NCBI GenBank assembly: GCA_902362805.1
Contig: CABIXY010000001.1
Span: forward strand, 124,001 to 188,000
From: Eubacteriaceae bacterium
GTDB lineage: Bacteria; Bacillota; Clostridia; Peptostreptococcales; Anaerovoracaceae
Reading direction: 5' to 3'
DNA length: 64,000 nucleotides
Below, in pieces: positions 17,959-26,169 of the stretch. The notes beneath the pieces are model-generated. The model was given only the letters and a program-made list of their open reading frames with translations. It did no database searches and was not told the DNA's origin. The position numbers and the translations under genes are program-made. Position 1 is the first letter of the stretch. Each line of letters begins with the position of its first letter.

Positions 17959-18519
17959 ATGGCAGCACCACATAATGATAATATAAAAGACAAGATTTTG
18001 GATGCGGCTACGGTGCTGCTGGCAGAAAAATCTTTTAACGATATATCGCTTTCTGAGATTGCAAAGAAATCCGGGGTGACCAAGGGCAGTGTCTACTATT
18101 ATTATAAGAACAAAGACGACATTCTCTATGACGTAGCTGACGGTTATCTTCAGCAAATGTATGACGAGCTGATCGCCTGGGTAGAGAATAAGGAAAAGGA
18201 CACGTCCCTGCCCCGCCTGCTTCGCTATATTTTATCCCGCGGCGTAGATGATCCGGGAAAAAATTTGCGGCTGCATCTCACAGCTGATGCCATAGCAGGC
18301 AACGACCAAATCAGAGAGAAGCTGATCGACCGGTACCGTACCTTTCGAAAAGTGATCGGAGAAAAAGTTGCGCAGCGAAAGCCGGGCGCGGACGAGCAGT
18401 ATTACGGCTGGCTGATTCTCACCATCATCGACGGGCTGATGATTCAGAATCTTTTAGGGAATACAGAGATAGATACGAAAAGTTTCATAGAAGACTTTAT
18501 TAAAGATACAGAAAGGTAA
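17959..18519 (+). CDS. TetR/AcrR family regulator
   Basis: A 186-aa protein with a clear TetR HTH (ILDAATVLLAEKSFNDISLS, then EIAKKSGVTKGSVYYYYKNK at about 28-50) and a helical effector domain. RBS AAAGGAAACC precedes the ATG. Its stop abuts the ATG of the TSUP transporter (TAA immediately followed by ATG), so the two are co-transcribed. It is divergent from the glpA-like operon and a good candidate for its repressor. Confidence 0.9.
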   Translation: MAAPHNDNIKDKILDAATVLLAEKSFNDISLSEIAKKSGVTKGSVYYYYKNKDDILYDVADGYLQQMYDELIAWVENKEKDTSLPRLLRYILSRGVDDPGKNLRLHLTADAIAGNDQIREKLIDRYRTFRKVIGEKVAQRKPGADEQYYGWLILTIIDGLMIQNLLGNTEIDTKSFIEDFIKDTER

Positions 18520-19275
18520 ATGCAGATGTTACAATTTTTGATCGTATGTCCCCTGCTGTTTTTAGCAGGGTTTATTGATGCCATTGGCGGAGGCGGAGGC
18601 TTGATTTCAATTCCGGCTTACATTCTTTCAGGTGTGCCCGTCCACAATGCCATTGCGACCAACAAACTCAGTTCCTGCATGGGTACGGGACTGACCACCT
18701 GGCAATACTGGGTCAACGGGTATATTCAGCCAAAGCTGGCGTTGCTCTGTGTGGCCGCGGCTCTGATCGGCTCTCCCATCGGAGCGGAAATCGCCCTGCG
18801 TATTGACGCTGATATCTTTAAGCTGTTGATGCTGGTCATATTGCCAGTGACTGCTTTTTATGTGTTGAAGAAAAAAGAGATTGGCGAAGAAGCTGAGAAA
18901 CTGTCTTTTAAGAAAACTGCGGCCATTTCTGTGGCGGCGGCTTTGATTGTGGGGATGTATGACGGTTTTTATGGACCGGGAACGGGCACTTTTTTGATGC
19001 TGTTACTGACTGGCGCAGCAAAGCTTGATATTTACACGGCTGCCGGCACCACAAAAGCAATCAATCTGACAACAAATATTGGCAGCCTGGTCATCTATCT
19101 GCTCAACGGCAAAGTGCTTTTCCTGCTTGGTCTTGCCGCCGGTGTTTTTAATATGGCTGGGAATTTCCTGGGGGCCAGATTCTTTCGAGACAAAGGGAGT
19201 GATATTGTCAGACCGATCATTCTGGTGGTACTAGTCATCTTCTTTATCAAAATCATGATTGAAATGGTCGGCTGA
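18520..19275 (+). CDS. TSUP (TauE/SafE) family membrane transporter
   Basis: A 251-aa integral membrane protein with about eight segments and the TSUP signature features: GFIDAIGGGGGLISIP in the first half and the mirrored GMYDGFYGPGTGTFLMLLL in the second, each followed by a TTKAIN/TNKLSS-type phrase (AIATNKLSSCMGT, AGTTKAINLTTN). TSUP proteins move small organic or sulfur-containing anions. It is translated directly after the TetR gene. It may export or import an anionic metabolite of the divergent kinase/flavoprotein operon. Confidence 0.9.
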   Translation: MQMLQFLIVCPLLFLAGFIDAIGGGGGLISIPAYILSGVPVHNAIATNKLSSCMGTGLTTWQYWVNGYIQPKLALLCVAAALIGSPIGAEIALRIDADIFKLLMLVILPVTAFYVLKKKEIGEEAEKLSFKKTAAISVAAALIVGMYDGFYGPGTGTFLMLLLTGAAKLDIYTAAGTTKAINLTTNIGSLVIYLLNGKVLFLLGLAAGVFNMAGNFLGARFFRDKGSDIVRPIILVVLVIFFIKIMIEMVG

Positions 19276-19521
19276 GTATTTTGTCACTCTTTTCCCAACA
19301 TATTTACAGCACCCCGCCCTGTCACAAACATGTCCGAAAACAGCGAGATTTTGAATGGGGATAGAAAACTGGCGGTTATGGCGAAGTTTTGTCACCGTTC
19401 ATCTTTGAAATGCAATATACGACGAAACGCAGCCAAATCATAGATTTGGACGTTTAAAGCACAAGGGCTGCCCATCATTTTCTTTCAGAAAATGGGGCAG
19501 AACCATGAAGGAGGATATCAG
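19276..19521. other. Spacer with hairpin before ogt
   Basis: No gene. At 19465-19504 lies a hairpin whose right arm ends GGGGCAGAACCAT, matched by CTGCCC on the left, with an ATTTTC/GAAAAT inner stem. The same right-arm word ends both 49-bp repeats at 20947 and 21037. The RBS AAGGAGGATATCAG of ogt follows directly. Confidence 0.5.
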
Positions 19522-20067
19522 ATGTATTACTCAACAACCTACTCATCACCCATCGGCAGGCTCACCCTCGCCTGCGATGCAGACGGCAGAAATCTAGTTG
19601 GATTGTGGCTTAAGGGTCAGAAGTATCACGGGGATACCATTCTAGAAACCATGACCGCTAAGGATGAGATTCCATTATTTTTTGCCGCAAAAGAGTGGCT
19701 GAATCGTTATTTTGCCGGGAAAAAGCCTGCTATCTCAGAACTTCCTTTGGCCCCCATCGGAGGAGAATTTCGGCAAGGGGTATGGAGCCTTCTCTGTGAA
19801 ATCCCTTATGGTGAAGTTGTCACGTATGGAGAAATTGCAAAAAAAATGGCGGCAAAGATGAACAAGAAGAGTATGTCGGGCCAGGCCGTAGGAGGTGCGG
19901 TAGGACATAATCCTATATCCATTATTATTCCATGCCACCGCGTTGTCGGCTCCAATGGCAGTTTGACAGGTTATGCGGGAGGAATTGAAACAAAAAGAAA
20001 GCTACTAGAATTGGAAGGCGTTGATTTGTCGCAGTTTTTTGTACCTAAAAAGGGCACTGCCCTTTGA
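19522..20067 (+). CDS. ogt: Methylated-DNA--protein-cysteine methyltransferase
   Basis: A 181-aa repair protein. The active-site motif is IIPCHRVVG, with the acceptor Cys in PCHR. The preceding helix-turn-helix segment is typical (PYGEVVTYGEIAKKMA, then AVGGAVGHNPISI). It removes methyl groups from O6-methylguanine or O4-methylthymine by suicidal transfer. The ATG at 19522 is chosen over 19492 because AAGGAGGATATCAG precedes it and the family N-terminus (YYSTTYSSPIGRLTLACD) then starts properly. Single-gene unit ended by a strong terminator. Confidence 0.95.
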   Translation: MYYSTTYSSPIGRLTLACDADGRNLVGLWLKGQKYHGDTILETMTAKDEIPLFFAAKEWLNRYFAGKKPAISELPLAPIGGEFRQGVWSLLCEIPYGEVVTYGEIAKKMAAKMNKKSMSGQAVGGAVGHNPISIIIPCHRVVGSNGSLTGYAGGIETKRKLLELEGVDLSQFFVPKKGTAL

Positions 20068-20098
20068 TTGACATGGCAAAATAGTATGGAATGTATCA

Positions 20099-20147
20099 GC
20101 ACCCAGCAGCATATAAAAGAATGCTGCCGGGTGCTTTGTTGTTTTTT
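20099..20147 (+). terminator. Intrinsic terminator after ogt
   Basis: 14-bp stem GCACCCAGCAGCAT / ATGCTGCCGGGTGC (one mismatch), followed by TTTGTTGTTTTTT. Confidence 0.9.
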
Positions 20148-20212
20148 GCAGAAAATTTTTTTAAAAATATGTAAATATTATCTTGACTATTTTCAAAATT
20201 GTGAGATAATTA

Positions 20213-20244
20213 GACTATAGTCAAATTGGACTATAGTCCAATTT
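20213..20244. promoter_or_regulatory. Twin GACTATAGTC operator before tetR
   Basis: GACTATAGTC occurs at 20213-20222. A perfect 22-bp palindrome centred on GGACTATAGTCC spans 20223-20244. Both end 24 bases before the tetR ATG, in the promoter region. Two copies of the same dyad core next to a TetR gene strongly suggest a self-operator. Confidence 0.75.
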
Positions 20245-20267
20245 AAGAAAGGCAGACAGATAAGCCT

Positions 20268-20813
20268 ATGGAAGTCGGAAAGAAAGAATTGACAAGACGC
20301 ACTATCATGCGTGCGGCTAGAGGGGTTTATGAAGAGAAAGGGGTTGAAAACACAAATTTTCGTGATATAGCCGAAGCGGCTGGTGTTTCCCGCAGCACAG
20401 TATTTAATTATTTTGCAGGCAGCAATGAACTCTTGACAGCGTTATGCGGTCGGGAAATCAACGATTTGGAAAAGGCGTACTGTGAGAGCGGCCATCGCGG
20501 GAAAAAGGGCATCATCAGTATTTTTGACAGATTTATCGAAGACACGGCCCGTTATCCTCAACTTGTGACCCAGGTCATATATAACACGATTACCAGTGAC
20601 AATGAGAACAATCCACTAAAATCCATTGAAGGATTGATTGCCAGAAATCTGGATCACGACCCGAATGGTGAAACGACGATGCTTCTTATGGGAGCGTATT
20701 ACGGACTCATCAATCATCATCACCTGTACGGTAAACCTTTCGACGGAGAAGAGATGAAGATACAAATGAGAAAGATGATAGACAGAATTATAGGGGAACC
20801 ACAATACGACTAA
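20268..20813 (+). CDS. TetR/AcrR family regulator
   Basis: A 181-aa protein with an N-terminal TetR HTH (IMRAARGVYEEKGVENTNFR, then DIAEAAGVSRSTVFNYFAGS) and a helical C-terminal domain ending near IDRIIGEPQYD. Only a modest RBS (AAAGGCAG) is visible. Upstream are two GACTATAGTC dyads. It lies between ogt and the FGGY kinase/RuBisCO-like cluster, which starts 285 bases downstream after a repeat-rich leader. It may regulate that cluster or only itself. Confidence 0.88.
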   Translation: MEVGKKELTRRTIMRAARGVYEEKGVENTNFRDIAEAAGVSRSTVFNYFAGSNELLTALCGREINDLEKAYCESGHRGKKGIISIFDRFIEDTARYPQLVTQVIYNTITSDNENNPLKSIEGLIARNLDHDPNGETTMLLMGAYYGLINHHHLYGKPFDGEEMKIQMRKMIDRIIGEPQYD

Positions 20814-20885
20814 ATTCACCCAATCGAGCGGTAAAAATACTTGCTCTCTTGGGAATTGTCCGCCAGAGTGCACGGATCATAGAGC

Positions 20886-20956
20886 CTGCACTCTTGACCG
20901 AGGACCTAGCAGCGATGTCGCTTCGCTAAATCGGGTTAGGTCGCCCAAAGCATAAG
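20886..20956 (+). promoter_or_regulatory. 71-bp shared upstream element, copy 2
   Basis: Ungapped match (59/71 by hand) to the minus-strand element at 14264-14334, in the same orientation relative to an FGGY kinase gene. The ends GACCTA/TAGGTC pair, then CGAT/ATCG; the loop has CTTCGCT. Differences from copy 1 include compensating or wobble changes at the outer stem (GATCT in one, GACCT in the other, both facing AGGTC). Confidence 0.65.
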
Positions 20957-20995
20957 GTCTGCCAAGCCAAAACAAGTTTTGGGGCAGAACCATTA
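20947..20995 (+). repeat. 49-bp direct repeat, copy 1 (hairpin)
   Basis: Starts AAAGCATAAGGTCTGCC and ends GGGGCAGAACCATTA. Identical to 21037-21085, exactly 90 bases away. Each copy is a hairpin (GGTCTGCC..CCAAAAC / GTTTTGGGGCAGAACC, loop AA). Confidence 0.85.
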
Positions 20996-21036
20996 TACGA
21001 CTAGCGTCAAGCCGCGCGCTATGCTTGCGGGACGCA

Positions 21037-21085
21037 AAAGCATAAGGTCTGCCAAGCCAAAACAAGTTTTGGGGCAGAACCATTA
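21037..21085 (+). repeat. 49-bp direct repeat, copy 2 (hairpin)
   Basis: Exact second copy of the hairpin repeat. It is followed directly by GGAGGAATGAAAA, the RBS of the FGGY kinase. Placed here it could hide or pause at the translation start, or simply be a dispersed repeat. Confidence 0.85.
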
Positions 21086-21098
21086 GGAGGAATGAAAA

Positions 21099-22637
21099 AT
21101 GGCAGTAAAGGTAATCACTTACGACGTTGGAACGACTGGCATGAAAGCCTGCATGTTCAATATTTCTGCCGAGGATAGTGTACAGTATATTGCAGGTGAA
21201 ACCGAAGGATATGAACTTCATGTTCTGAAAAATGGCGGTGTCGAACAAGAACCAGATGATTGGTGGCAGTCTATGGCTGTGGCGACAAAAAAACTTTTGG
21301 AGAAGACTGGCATTGCGAAGGAGGAAATTAAAGGAATTTCTTTCTGTTCTCAATTCCAGACAGTTGTCATGGTAGATGAGAACGGTATGCCGCTTCACAG
21401 AGGTATGAGCTGTATGGACAGCCGAGCTGACAAACAGCTGAAGGCCTGTATGAACACAGGAATCAAAGTAGAAGGATTGAACATCTTCAAGGTGCTCAAG
21501 TACATGAAGATCACCGGCGCAGTTTCAGCCAGTGCCAAAGACCCGGCTTGGAAATATCTCTGGATTAAGGAAAACGAACCGGAGACATTTGCTAAGACAT
21601 ACAAATGGTTAGATGCAAAGGAATATCTGACCTGCCGAGCTACGGGGAAAATGGCTGCTAGCAAAGATGATGCAGGGGGCACATTCCTATACGATGTTCA
21701 CAACAACTGTTGGAGCCCAACTTTGTGTAAAATGCTGGGAATTAATATGGATCATCTGCCAGAGATCTGTGATTCTACAGATGAAGTAGGAAAACTGCTT
21801 CCGAAGGCGGCAGAAGAACTGGGGCTGGCTCCAGGAATTCCAGTCATTTCAGGCGGAAGTGACGTCAGTCTCTGCTCCGTCGGTGCGGGTTGTGTGAACG
21901 TGGGAGACGTGCTTGTTTATTCAGGAACCAGCGGCTGGGTAGCAACCACTGTCGACAAGCTGCATTTGGATCTGGGTAACCTGATCGGAGCTTTGGTGGG
22001 AGCAGACCCTACTACATATAACTACGTCGCAGAAGTTGAAACTTCCGGTAAATGTATCGAATGGGTAAAAGACCGTATGGATCAACTGCATATGAGCTAC
22101 GAAGAAATGATTGATTATGTGCAGGAATCCCCGGCTGGCAGCAACGGTGTCATTTTCTCGCCGTGGATGCACGGCAACCGCTGCCCGTTTGACGATGCCA
22201 ATTCCAGAGGTGTATTCTTCAACCTGGATATCACCACTAAGGGAAGTGATCTGATGAAGGCCGTCATAGAGGGTGTGTGCATGCATATGCTCTGGCTTTT
22301 GGAAGCGACAGAGACCAAGTTCAAGACCAATCCTGCAATCAGGTTTTCTGGCGGAAGCGCCATTGCACCGTTTATCTGCCAGGTTATGGCCGATGTACTG
22401 GGCAGAGATGTGGAGACGATTGAAAATCCGAGACAGGTCGGCGCCATGGGAGCTGCGGCACTGATGGCCGTCAGTTTCGGGATGCTGGATGACATCAAGG
22501 ATATCAAGAAGATCATCAAAGTCAGCAATACTTATAAACCAAATCCTGAGAACCACGCAGTATATCAAAAGCTGCTGCCGGTCTTCAAGGATTTATATAA
22601 AAATAATAAAAAGAGTTTTGCCGCCTTAAACGGCTAA
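21099..22637 (+). CDS. FGGY-family carbohydrate kinase (xylulokinase-like)
   Basis: A 512-aa kinase starting KVITYDVGTTGMKACMF (phosphate-1 motif). It has the KGISFCSQFQTVVMVDENG segment, the FGGY signature region VISGGSDVSLCSVGAGCVNVGD, and the C-terminal adenosine motif IRFSGGSAIAPFICQVMADVLG with ENPRQVGAMGAAALMA. RBS AGGAGG precedes the ATG. It opens the cluster with the aminotransferase (17-base gap) and the RuBisCO-like protein. Probably makes the phosphorylated substrate for the pathway. It is clearly a different branch from the kinase at 12700. Confidence 0.92.
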   Translation: MAVKVITYDVGTTGMKACMFNISAEDSVQYIAGETEGYELHVLKNGGVEQEPDDWWQSMAVATKKLLEKTGIAKEEIKGISFCSQFQTVVMVDENGMPLHRGMSCMDSRADKQLKACMNTGIKVEGLNIFKVLKYMKITGAVSASAKDPAWKYLWIKENEPETFAKTYKWLDAKEYLTCRATGKMAASKDDAGGTFLYDVHNNCWSPTLCKMLGINMDHLPEICDSTDEVGKLLPKAAEELGLAPGIPVISGGSDVSLCSVGAGCVNVGDVLVYSGTSGWVATTVDKLHLDLGNLIGALVGADPTTYNYVAEVETSGKCIEWVKDRMDQLHMSYEEMIDYVQESPAGSNGVIFSPWMHGNRCPFDDANSRGVFFNLDITTKGSDLMKAVIEGVCMHMLWLLEATETKFKTNPAIRFSGGSAIAPFICQVMADVLGRDVETIENPRQVGAMGAAALMAVSFGMLDDIKDIKKIIKVSNTYKPNPENHAVYQKLLPVFKDLYKNNKKSFAALNG

Positions 22638-22654
22638 AATGGAGGTAAGGAAAT

Positions 22655-24097
22655 ATGGAAGCAAAATACGGCGTATCACGTTGGCCGGACGAAAAAGAAG
22701 TTTTTAAGAAGATGGAGAGATTGGTCAATGAACCACTGCATCATATCAAACCAGAAGCGATGGCCAGATACATGAAGCATTTTGATGAGAAATGCAAAGG
22801 CTCCAAAGCGATGATTGAGGAAGCAAAGAAAGTCATTCCGGGAGGCGTTCAGCATAATCTGGCGTTCAACTATCCGTTCCCACTAGTTGTGGAAAAAGCA
22901 GAAGGCGCCTATCTCTATGATATCGACGGTAACCGTTATGTTGACTATCTGCAGGCGGGCGGCCCGACCCTCCTTGGCAGCAACTATGCGCCTGTCAACC
23001 AGAAGGTCTGGGAAGTTGTAAAAGAATCCGGTCCTGTTACCGGTCTGTTCCATCCATATGAGATGAAATTAGCAGAGAAAATACACGAATGCATGCCATG
23101 GGTAGAGATGTACAGATGCCTTGCCAGCGGCACAGAAGCTGACATGGTAGCCATCAGAATTGCTCGTACATATACCGGTAAACAGAACATTGTCAAAGTC
23201 GGCGGCGCATATCACGGCTGGAGTGACCAGCTGGTATATTCCCTGCACATTCCATACACACAGACTTTCGAAGCCCACGGTATTCCTAAAGAAGCAACCC
23301 AGAACACGAAAGAATTCTTCCCTGGCGATGTAGAGGGTCTGCGCAAGGTTTTGGAAGAAAACGAAAAGAACGGCGGAACAGCAGCTGTCATCATCGAACC
23401 GTTCGGACCAGAGAGTGGTACACGTCCGATCGCTATGGATTTCGCAGCAAAAGCAAGAGAGCTCTGTGACGAATTTGGCGCCCTGTTGATTTTTGACGAA
23501 GTTGTAACTGCCTTCCGTGTAGGACCTGGCGGAGCACAAGGGTTCTTCAATGTAAGACCTGATCTGACTGTATTTGGCAAGATCGTTGCAGGTGGTTATC
23601 CGATGGCCGGCGGTGTAGGCGGCAGTGAAGAAATCATGTCCTGTGTTGCTGCAGGCGTCAAAGCTGGCAAAAAGAAAGCATATGTAGGCGGCACACTGAC
23701 AGCAAATCCGCTCAGCTGTGCAGCAGGCTACTTTGCTATCGACGAAATCATCAAACAGGATGCAGCTAGAAAAGCCGGAGAAAACGGCGATAAACTCTGC
23801 GACGGTATTCAGGCACTGATCGACAAGTATGATCTGCCGTTTGTAACTTGGAATACAGGTTCTATCGTACACTTCGAGGTTTCCGGCGTCATGTACTTAA
23901 GCGTAACTGATCCTGATATCTTCAAGAAGATTCCGGAACGCCAGCACTATATCGAAGAATTCGGCGCAGCACTGACTGCAAACGGCGTCATCACCCTGGC
24001 AGGCAGCAGAATTTACACCAGCATGGCGGATAATGACGATACCATTGCTGAAACCCTGGCTGCATTTGAAGAAGTATTCTCTAATGTTGAAAAATAA
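22655..24097 (+). CDS. Class III aminotransferase (glutamate-1-semialdehyde aminomutase-like)
   Basis: A 480-aa PLP enzyme of fold type I: EGAYLYDIDGNRYVDYLQAG, GTEADMVAIRIARTYTGKQN, AVIIEPFGPESGTRP, LLIFDEVVTAFRVGPGGAQ (Asp binding the pyridine N) and the PLP-lysine segment TVFGKIVAGGYPMAGGVGG. The resemblance is to GSA 2,1-aminomutase and omega-amino transaminases, but the context is catabolic, not tetrapyrrole synthesis. RBS TGGAGGTAAGGAA. It sits between the kinase and the RuBisCO-like protein, suggesting that the substrate carries, gains or loses an amino group. N-terminal extension of about 45 residues. Confidence 0.93.
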   Translation: MEAKYGVSRWPDEKEVFKKMERLVNEPLHHIKPEAMARYMKHFDEKCKGSKAMIEEAKKVIPGGVQHNLAFNYPFPLVVEKAEGAYLYDIDGNRYVDYLQAGGPTLLGSNYAPVNQKVWEVVKESGPVTGLFHPYEMKLAEKIHECMPWVEMYRCLASGTEADMVAIRIARTYTGKQNIVKVGGAYHGWSDQLVYSLHIPYTQTFEAHGIPKEATQNTKEFFPGDVEGLRKVLEENEKNGGTAAVIIEPFGPESGTRPIAMDFAAKARELCDEFGALLIFDEVVTAFRVGPGGAQGFFNVRPDLTVFGKIVAGGYPMAGGVGGSEEIMSCVAAGVKAGKKKAYVGGTLTANPLSCAAGYFAIDEIIKQDAARKAGENGDKLCDGIQALIDKYDLPFVTWNTGSIVHFEVSGVMYLSVTDPDIFKKIPERQHYIEEFGAALTANGVITLAGSRIYTSMADNDDTIAETLAAFEEVFSNVEK

Positions 24098-24130
24098 AGT
24101 GATTTTACCACGAATTTAGGAGGTTATATT

Positions 24131-25447
24131 ATGATTCGTAAATTAGACATGGAAAACCTGACATACGCATTCCCAGAAGTCGCATTTTCTGAGGACTATG
24201 TCATTGCAACTTATCAGGCAAAGGTACAGACTTCTAACATTGAAAAGCTGGCCATGGCCATCGCCGCAGAGCAGACAACCGGCACCTGGATCAAAGTAGG
24301 CGCTGATTCCCTTGACAAGACAAAACGCTTCGGTTCTAAGCTGGTAGCAATCTATGAAGTTCCAGACATCGGCTGCGACTACAATTCAGATGAACCGCCT
24401 ATGTACATCATCCAGGTAGCTTATCCGATGGAGAATTTCTCCACCAGCATGTCCGCTATTGAGACAATTTTGTTCGGAAATATTTCTGCATCTGGCATGA
24501 TCCGTCTCATCGACGTGGCATTCCCGAAGAAATTTATCGAAAAGTTCCAGGGACCAAAGTTCGGTGTAGAAGGCATGAGAGAAGTTTTAGGCGTCAAAGA
24601 AAGACCACTGCTCAATGCGATGATCAAACCAAATATCGGCTGGACGCCTGACGAAGGCGCAGAACTCTTCTATAATGCCTGCAAGGGCGGCGTAGACGTC
24701 ATCAAAGACGACGAATTGATGTTGGCTGACAGCCCGTTCTGCCCTCTCGAAGAACGTGTTTCCAAGTTCATGGCGATGGAAAAGAAGGTTTATGAAGAGA
24801 CTGGCGAACACAGCTTATATGCTGTCAATATTTCTGACAACACAGACAAAGTAAAAGAAAATGCCTACAGAGCATTGGAAGCAGGCGGAAACTGCCTCAT
24901 GGTCAACGTTTACACCACTGGACACGACACGCTGAAGATGCTGGCTGACGATCCTAACATCAACGTACCAATCCTGGCTCACGTAAACTTTGCCGGAACG
25001 ATGGCAGCTTCTACTTATACGGGTATCGCAGCGCCAGTCATAGTCGGCAAGTTGACTCGTCTGGCAGGTGGAGATTTCCAGATCAACGGACATCCGTTTG
25101 GTAAGTTCCCTGTATCCCACAAGGTATTCTACCGCTGCTTCAAGTTCTTCACGCAGCCATGGTGGAACATCAAGCCTATGATGTATGCCTGCTCAGGCGG
25201 CACGACACAGCTGGCTGTGGAGAAGATCGTCAAGGAAATCGGTACGGATATCATGCTTGCTGCAGGCGGCGGCGTACACGGTCATCCAAATGGCAGTGAA
25301 GAAGGTGCAAAATCCATGCGTCAGGCAATCGATGCTGCAATGCAGGGAATCCCTGTTCTGGAATACGCAAAGGACCACGGAGAACTTGCGAGAATGCTGG
25401 CATTCCTCAATCCTGACCTTATGAAGAACTTTGACTTAATGCAGTAA
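24131..25447 (+). CDS. RuBisCO-like protein (form IV type)
   Basis: A 438-aa protein of the RuBisCO large-subunit superfamily. It retains the lysine of the KPNIG motif (K166), the carbamate-type lysine and metal acidic pair in GGVDVIKDDE (K192, D194, E195), HVNFAGT, the loop-6-like VGKLTRLAGGD, SGGTTQL and the phosphate-binding GGGVHGHPNG. Known RLPs act as enolases (MtnW), isomerases or decarboxylases on phosphorylated keto sugars or thio-sugars; the full Lys/Asp/Glu set argues for a metal-dependent enolisation. RBS AGGAGGTTATATT. Context (FGGY kinase, aminotransferase, HAD phosphatase) matches no RLP pathway I know. CO2 fixation is unlikely. Confidence 0.93.
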   Translation: MIRKLDMENLTYAFPEVAFSEDYVIATYQAKVQTSNIEKLAMAIAAEQTTGTWIKVGADSLDKTKRFGSKLVAIYEVPDIGCDYNSDEPPMYIIQVAYPMENFSTSMSAIETILFGNISASGMIRLIDVAFPKKFIEKFQGPKFGVEGMREVLGVKERPLLNAMIKPNIGWTPDEGAELFYNACKGGVDVIKDDELMLADSPFCPLEERVSKFMAMEKKVYEETGEHSLYAVNISDNTDKVKENAYRALEAGGNCLMVNVYTTGHDTLKMLADDPNINVPILAHVNFAGTMAASTYTGIAAPVIVGKLTRLAGGDFQINGHPFGKFPVSHKVFYRCFKFFTQPWWNIKPMMYACSGGTTQLAVEKIVKEIGTDIMLAAGGGVHGHPNGSEEGAKSMRQAIDAAMQGIPVLEYAKDHGELARMLAFLNPDLMKNFDLMQ

Positions 25448-25460
25448 TTTCAATTCAAAA

Positions 25461-25495
25461 AAAATGGGGCTGTTATTACAGCCCCATTTTGGTAA
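25461..25495 (+). terminator. Hairpin between RLP and phosphatase genes
   Basis: 12-bp perfect stem AAAATGGGGCTG / CAGCCCCATTTT with a 6-base loop, then GGTAAG. The T-run is short, so it may be a partial terminator or an RNA-stability element that lowers phosphatase expression relative to the RLP. Confidence 0.7.
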
Positions 25496-25523
25496 GAATA
25501 ATACGAAAAGAGAGGTGACAGTA

Positions 25524-26156
25524 TTGTACAAAAATATTGTATTTGTCGATTTTGATGGAACCATTACGACTGAAGACACTTTGACGGGAGCAATTTTTCC
25601 ATTTGTAGACCATAAAGAATTCTTGGAGTATAACGGTAAGCTGGAAAAGGGCGAAATGACCCTGAGTGAAGTCGTGCGCTATGCTTATGACGACAGACCG
25701 GCGGAATGGATGCCCAAGATGCTTGCATATATTGATACCGTGAAAATTCGTCCCGGCTTTGAAGAATTTCTCGACAAGATGGCAGAGAAGGAAATTCCGG
25801 TCGTGGTCATTTCCGGCGGTTTCCGGCAGTTTTCTGAACGAAAGCTGGCGCCTTATATGGACAAAATTGCAGCCCTTCACACGGTTGAGATGACTGTGAA
25901 GGGGGATAAGATTAAATTAGTGTCTCAATACGACGATGGCAACGAATTGCTCAAGAAGACCGACGTCATGAAACTTTATGAGTACGAACATGCTATCGGT
26001 ATCGGCGACAGCTATACGGACAAAAATATGGCCCAGGCCGTAGACACCTGCTTCGCGCGAGATGTGCTGGCAAAATACCTGGACCAGATCGGTATACCTT
26101 ATCACCCTTATGAAGACTTTTATGAGGTGCTGAGGAGCCTGGAAGAAGTATTATAA
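25524..26156 (+). CDS. HAD-IB phosphatase, MtnX/SerB-like
   Basis: A 210-aa haloacid-dehalogenase phosphatase: motif I VFVDFDGTIT (nucleophile Asp in DFDGT), motif II VVISGGFRQF, and the motif III/IV region with KKTDV then GIGDSYTDKNMA. The TTG at 25524 preceded by AGAGAGGTGACAG is the true start; the upstream ATG at 25464 lies inside the terminator stem. It resembles MtnX (2-hydroxy-3-keto-5-methylthiopentenyl-1-phosphate phosphatase), which follows the RLP enolase MtnW in Bacillus methionine salvage. Here the same pairing of RLP and phosphatase is seen without the other mtn genes. Confidence 0.88.
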   Translation: MYKNIVFVDFDGTITTEDTLTGAIFPFVDHKEFLEYNGKLEKGEMTLSEVVRYAYDDRPAEWMPKMLAYIDTVKIRPGFEEFLDKMAEKEIPVVVISGGFRQFSERKLAPYMDKIAALHTVEMTVKGDKIKLVSQYDDGNELLKKTDVMKLYEYEHAIGIGDSYTDKNMAQAVDTCFARDVLAKYLDQIGIPYHPYEDFYEVLRSLEEVL

Positions 26157-26169
26157 GAATAACCAGGGA

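Noticed and set aside
20877..21398. 173-aa minus-strand frame
   Set aside because: Its tail encodes the duplicated 49-bp hairpin twice and the rest is antisense to the FGGY kinase; it only reveals the repeats.
22655..24097. hemL for tetrapyrrole synthesis
   Set aside because: No other heme or B12 precursor genes nearby; it is operonic with a sugar kinase and an RLP, so a catabolic transaminase is more likely.
24131..25447. True carbon-fixing RuBisCO
   Set aside because: The motifs and the kinase/aminotransferase/phosphatase context are of RuBisCO-like proteins; no phosphoribulokinase or small subunit is present.
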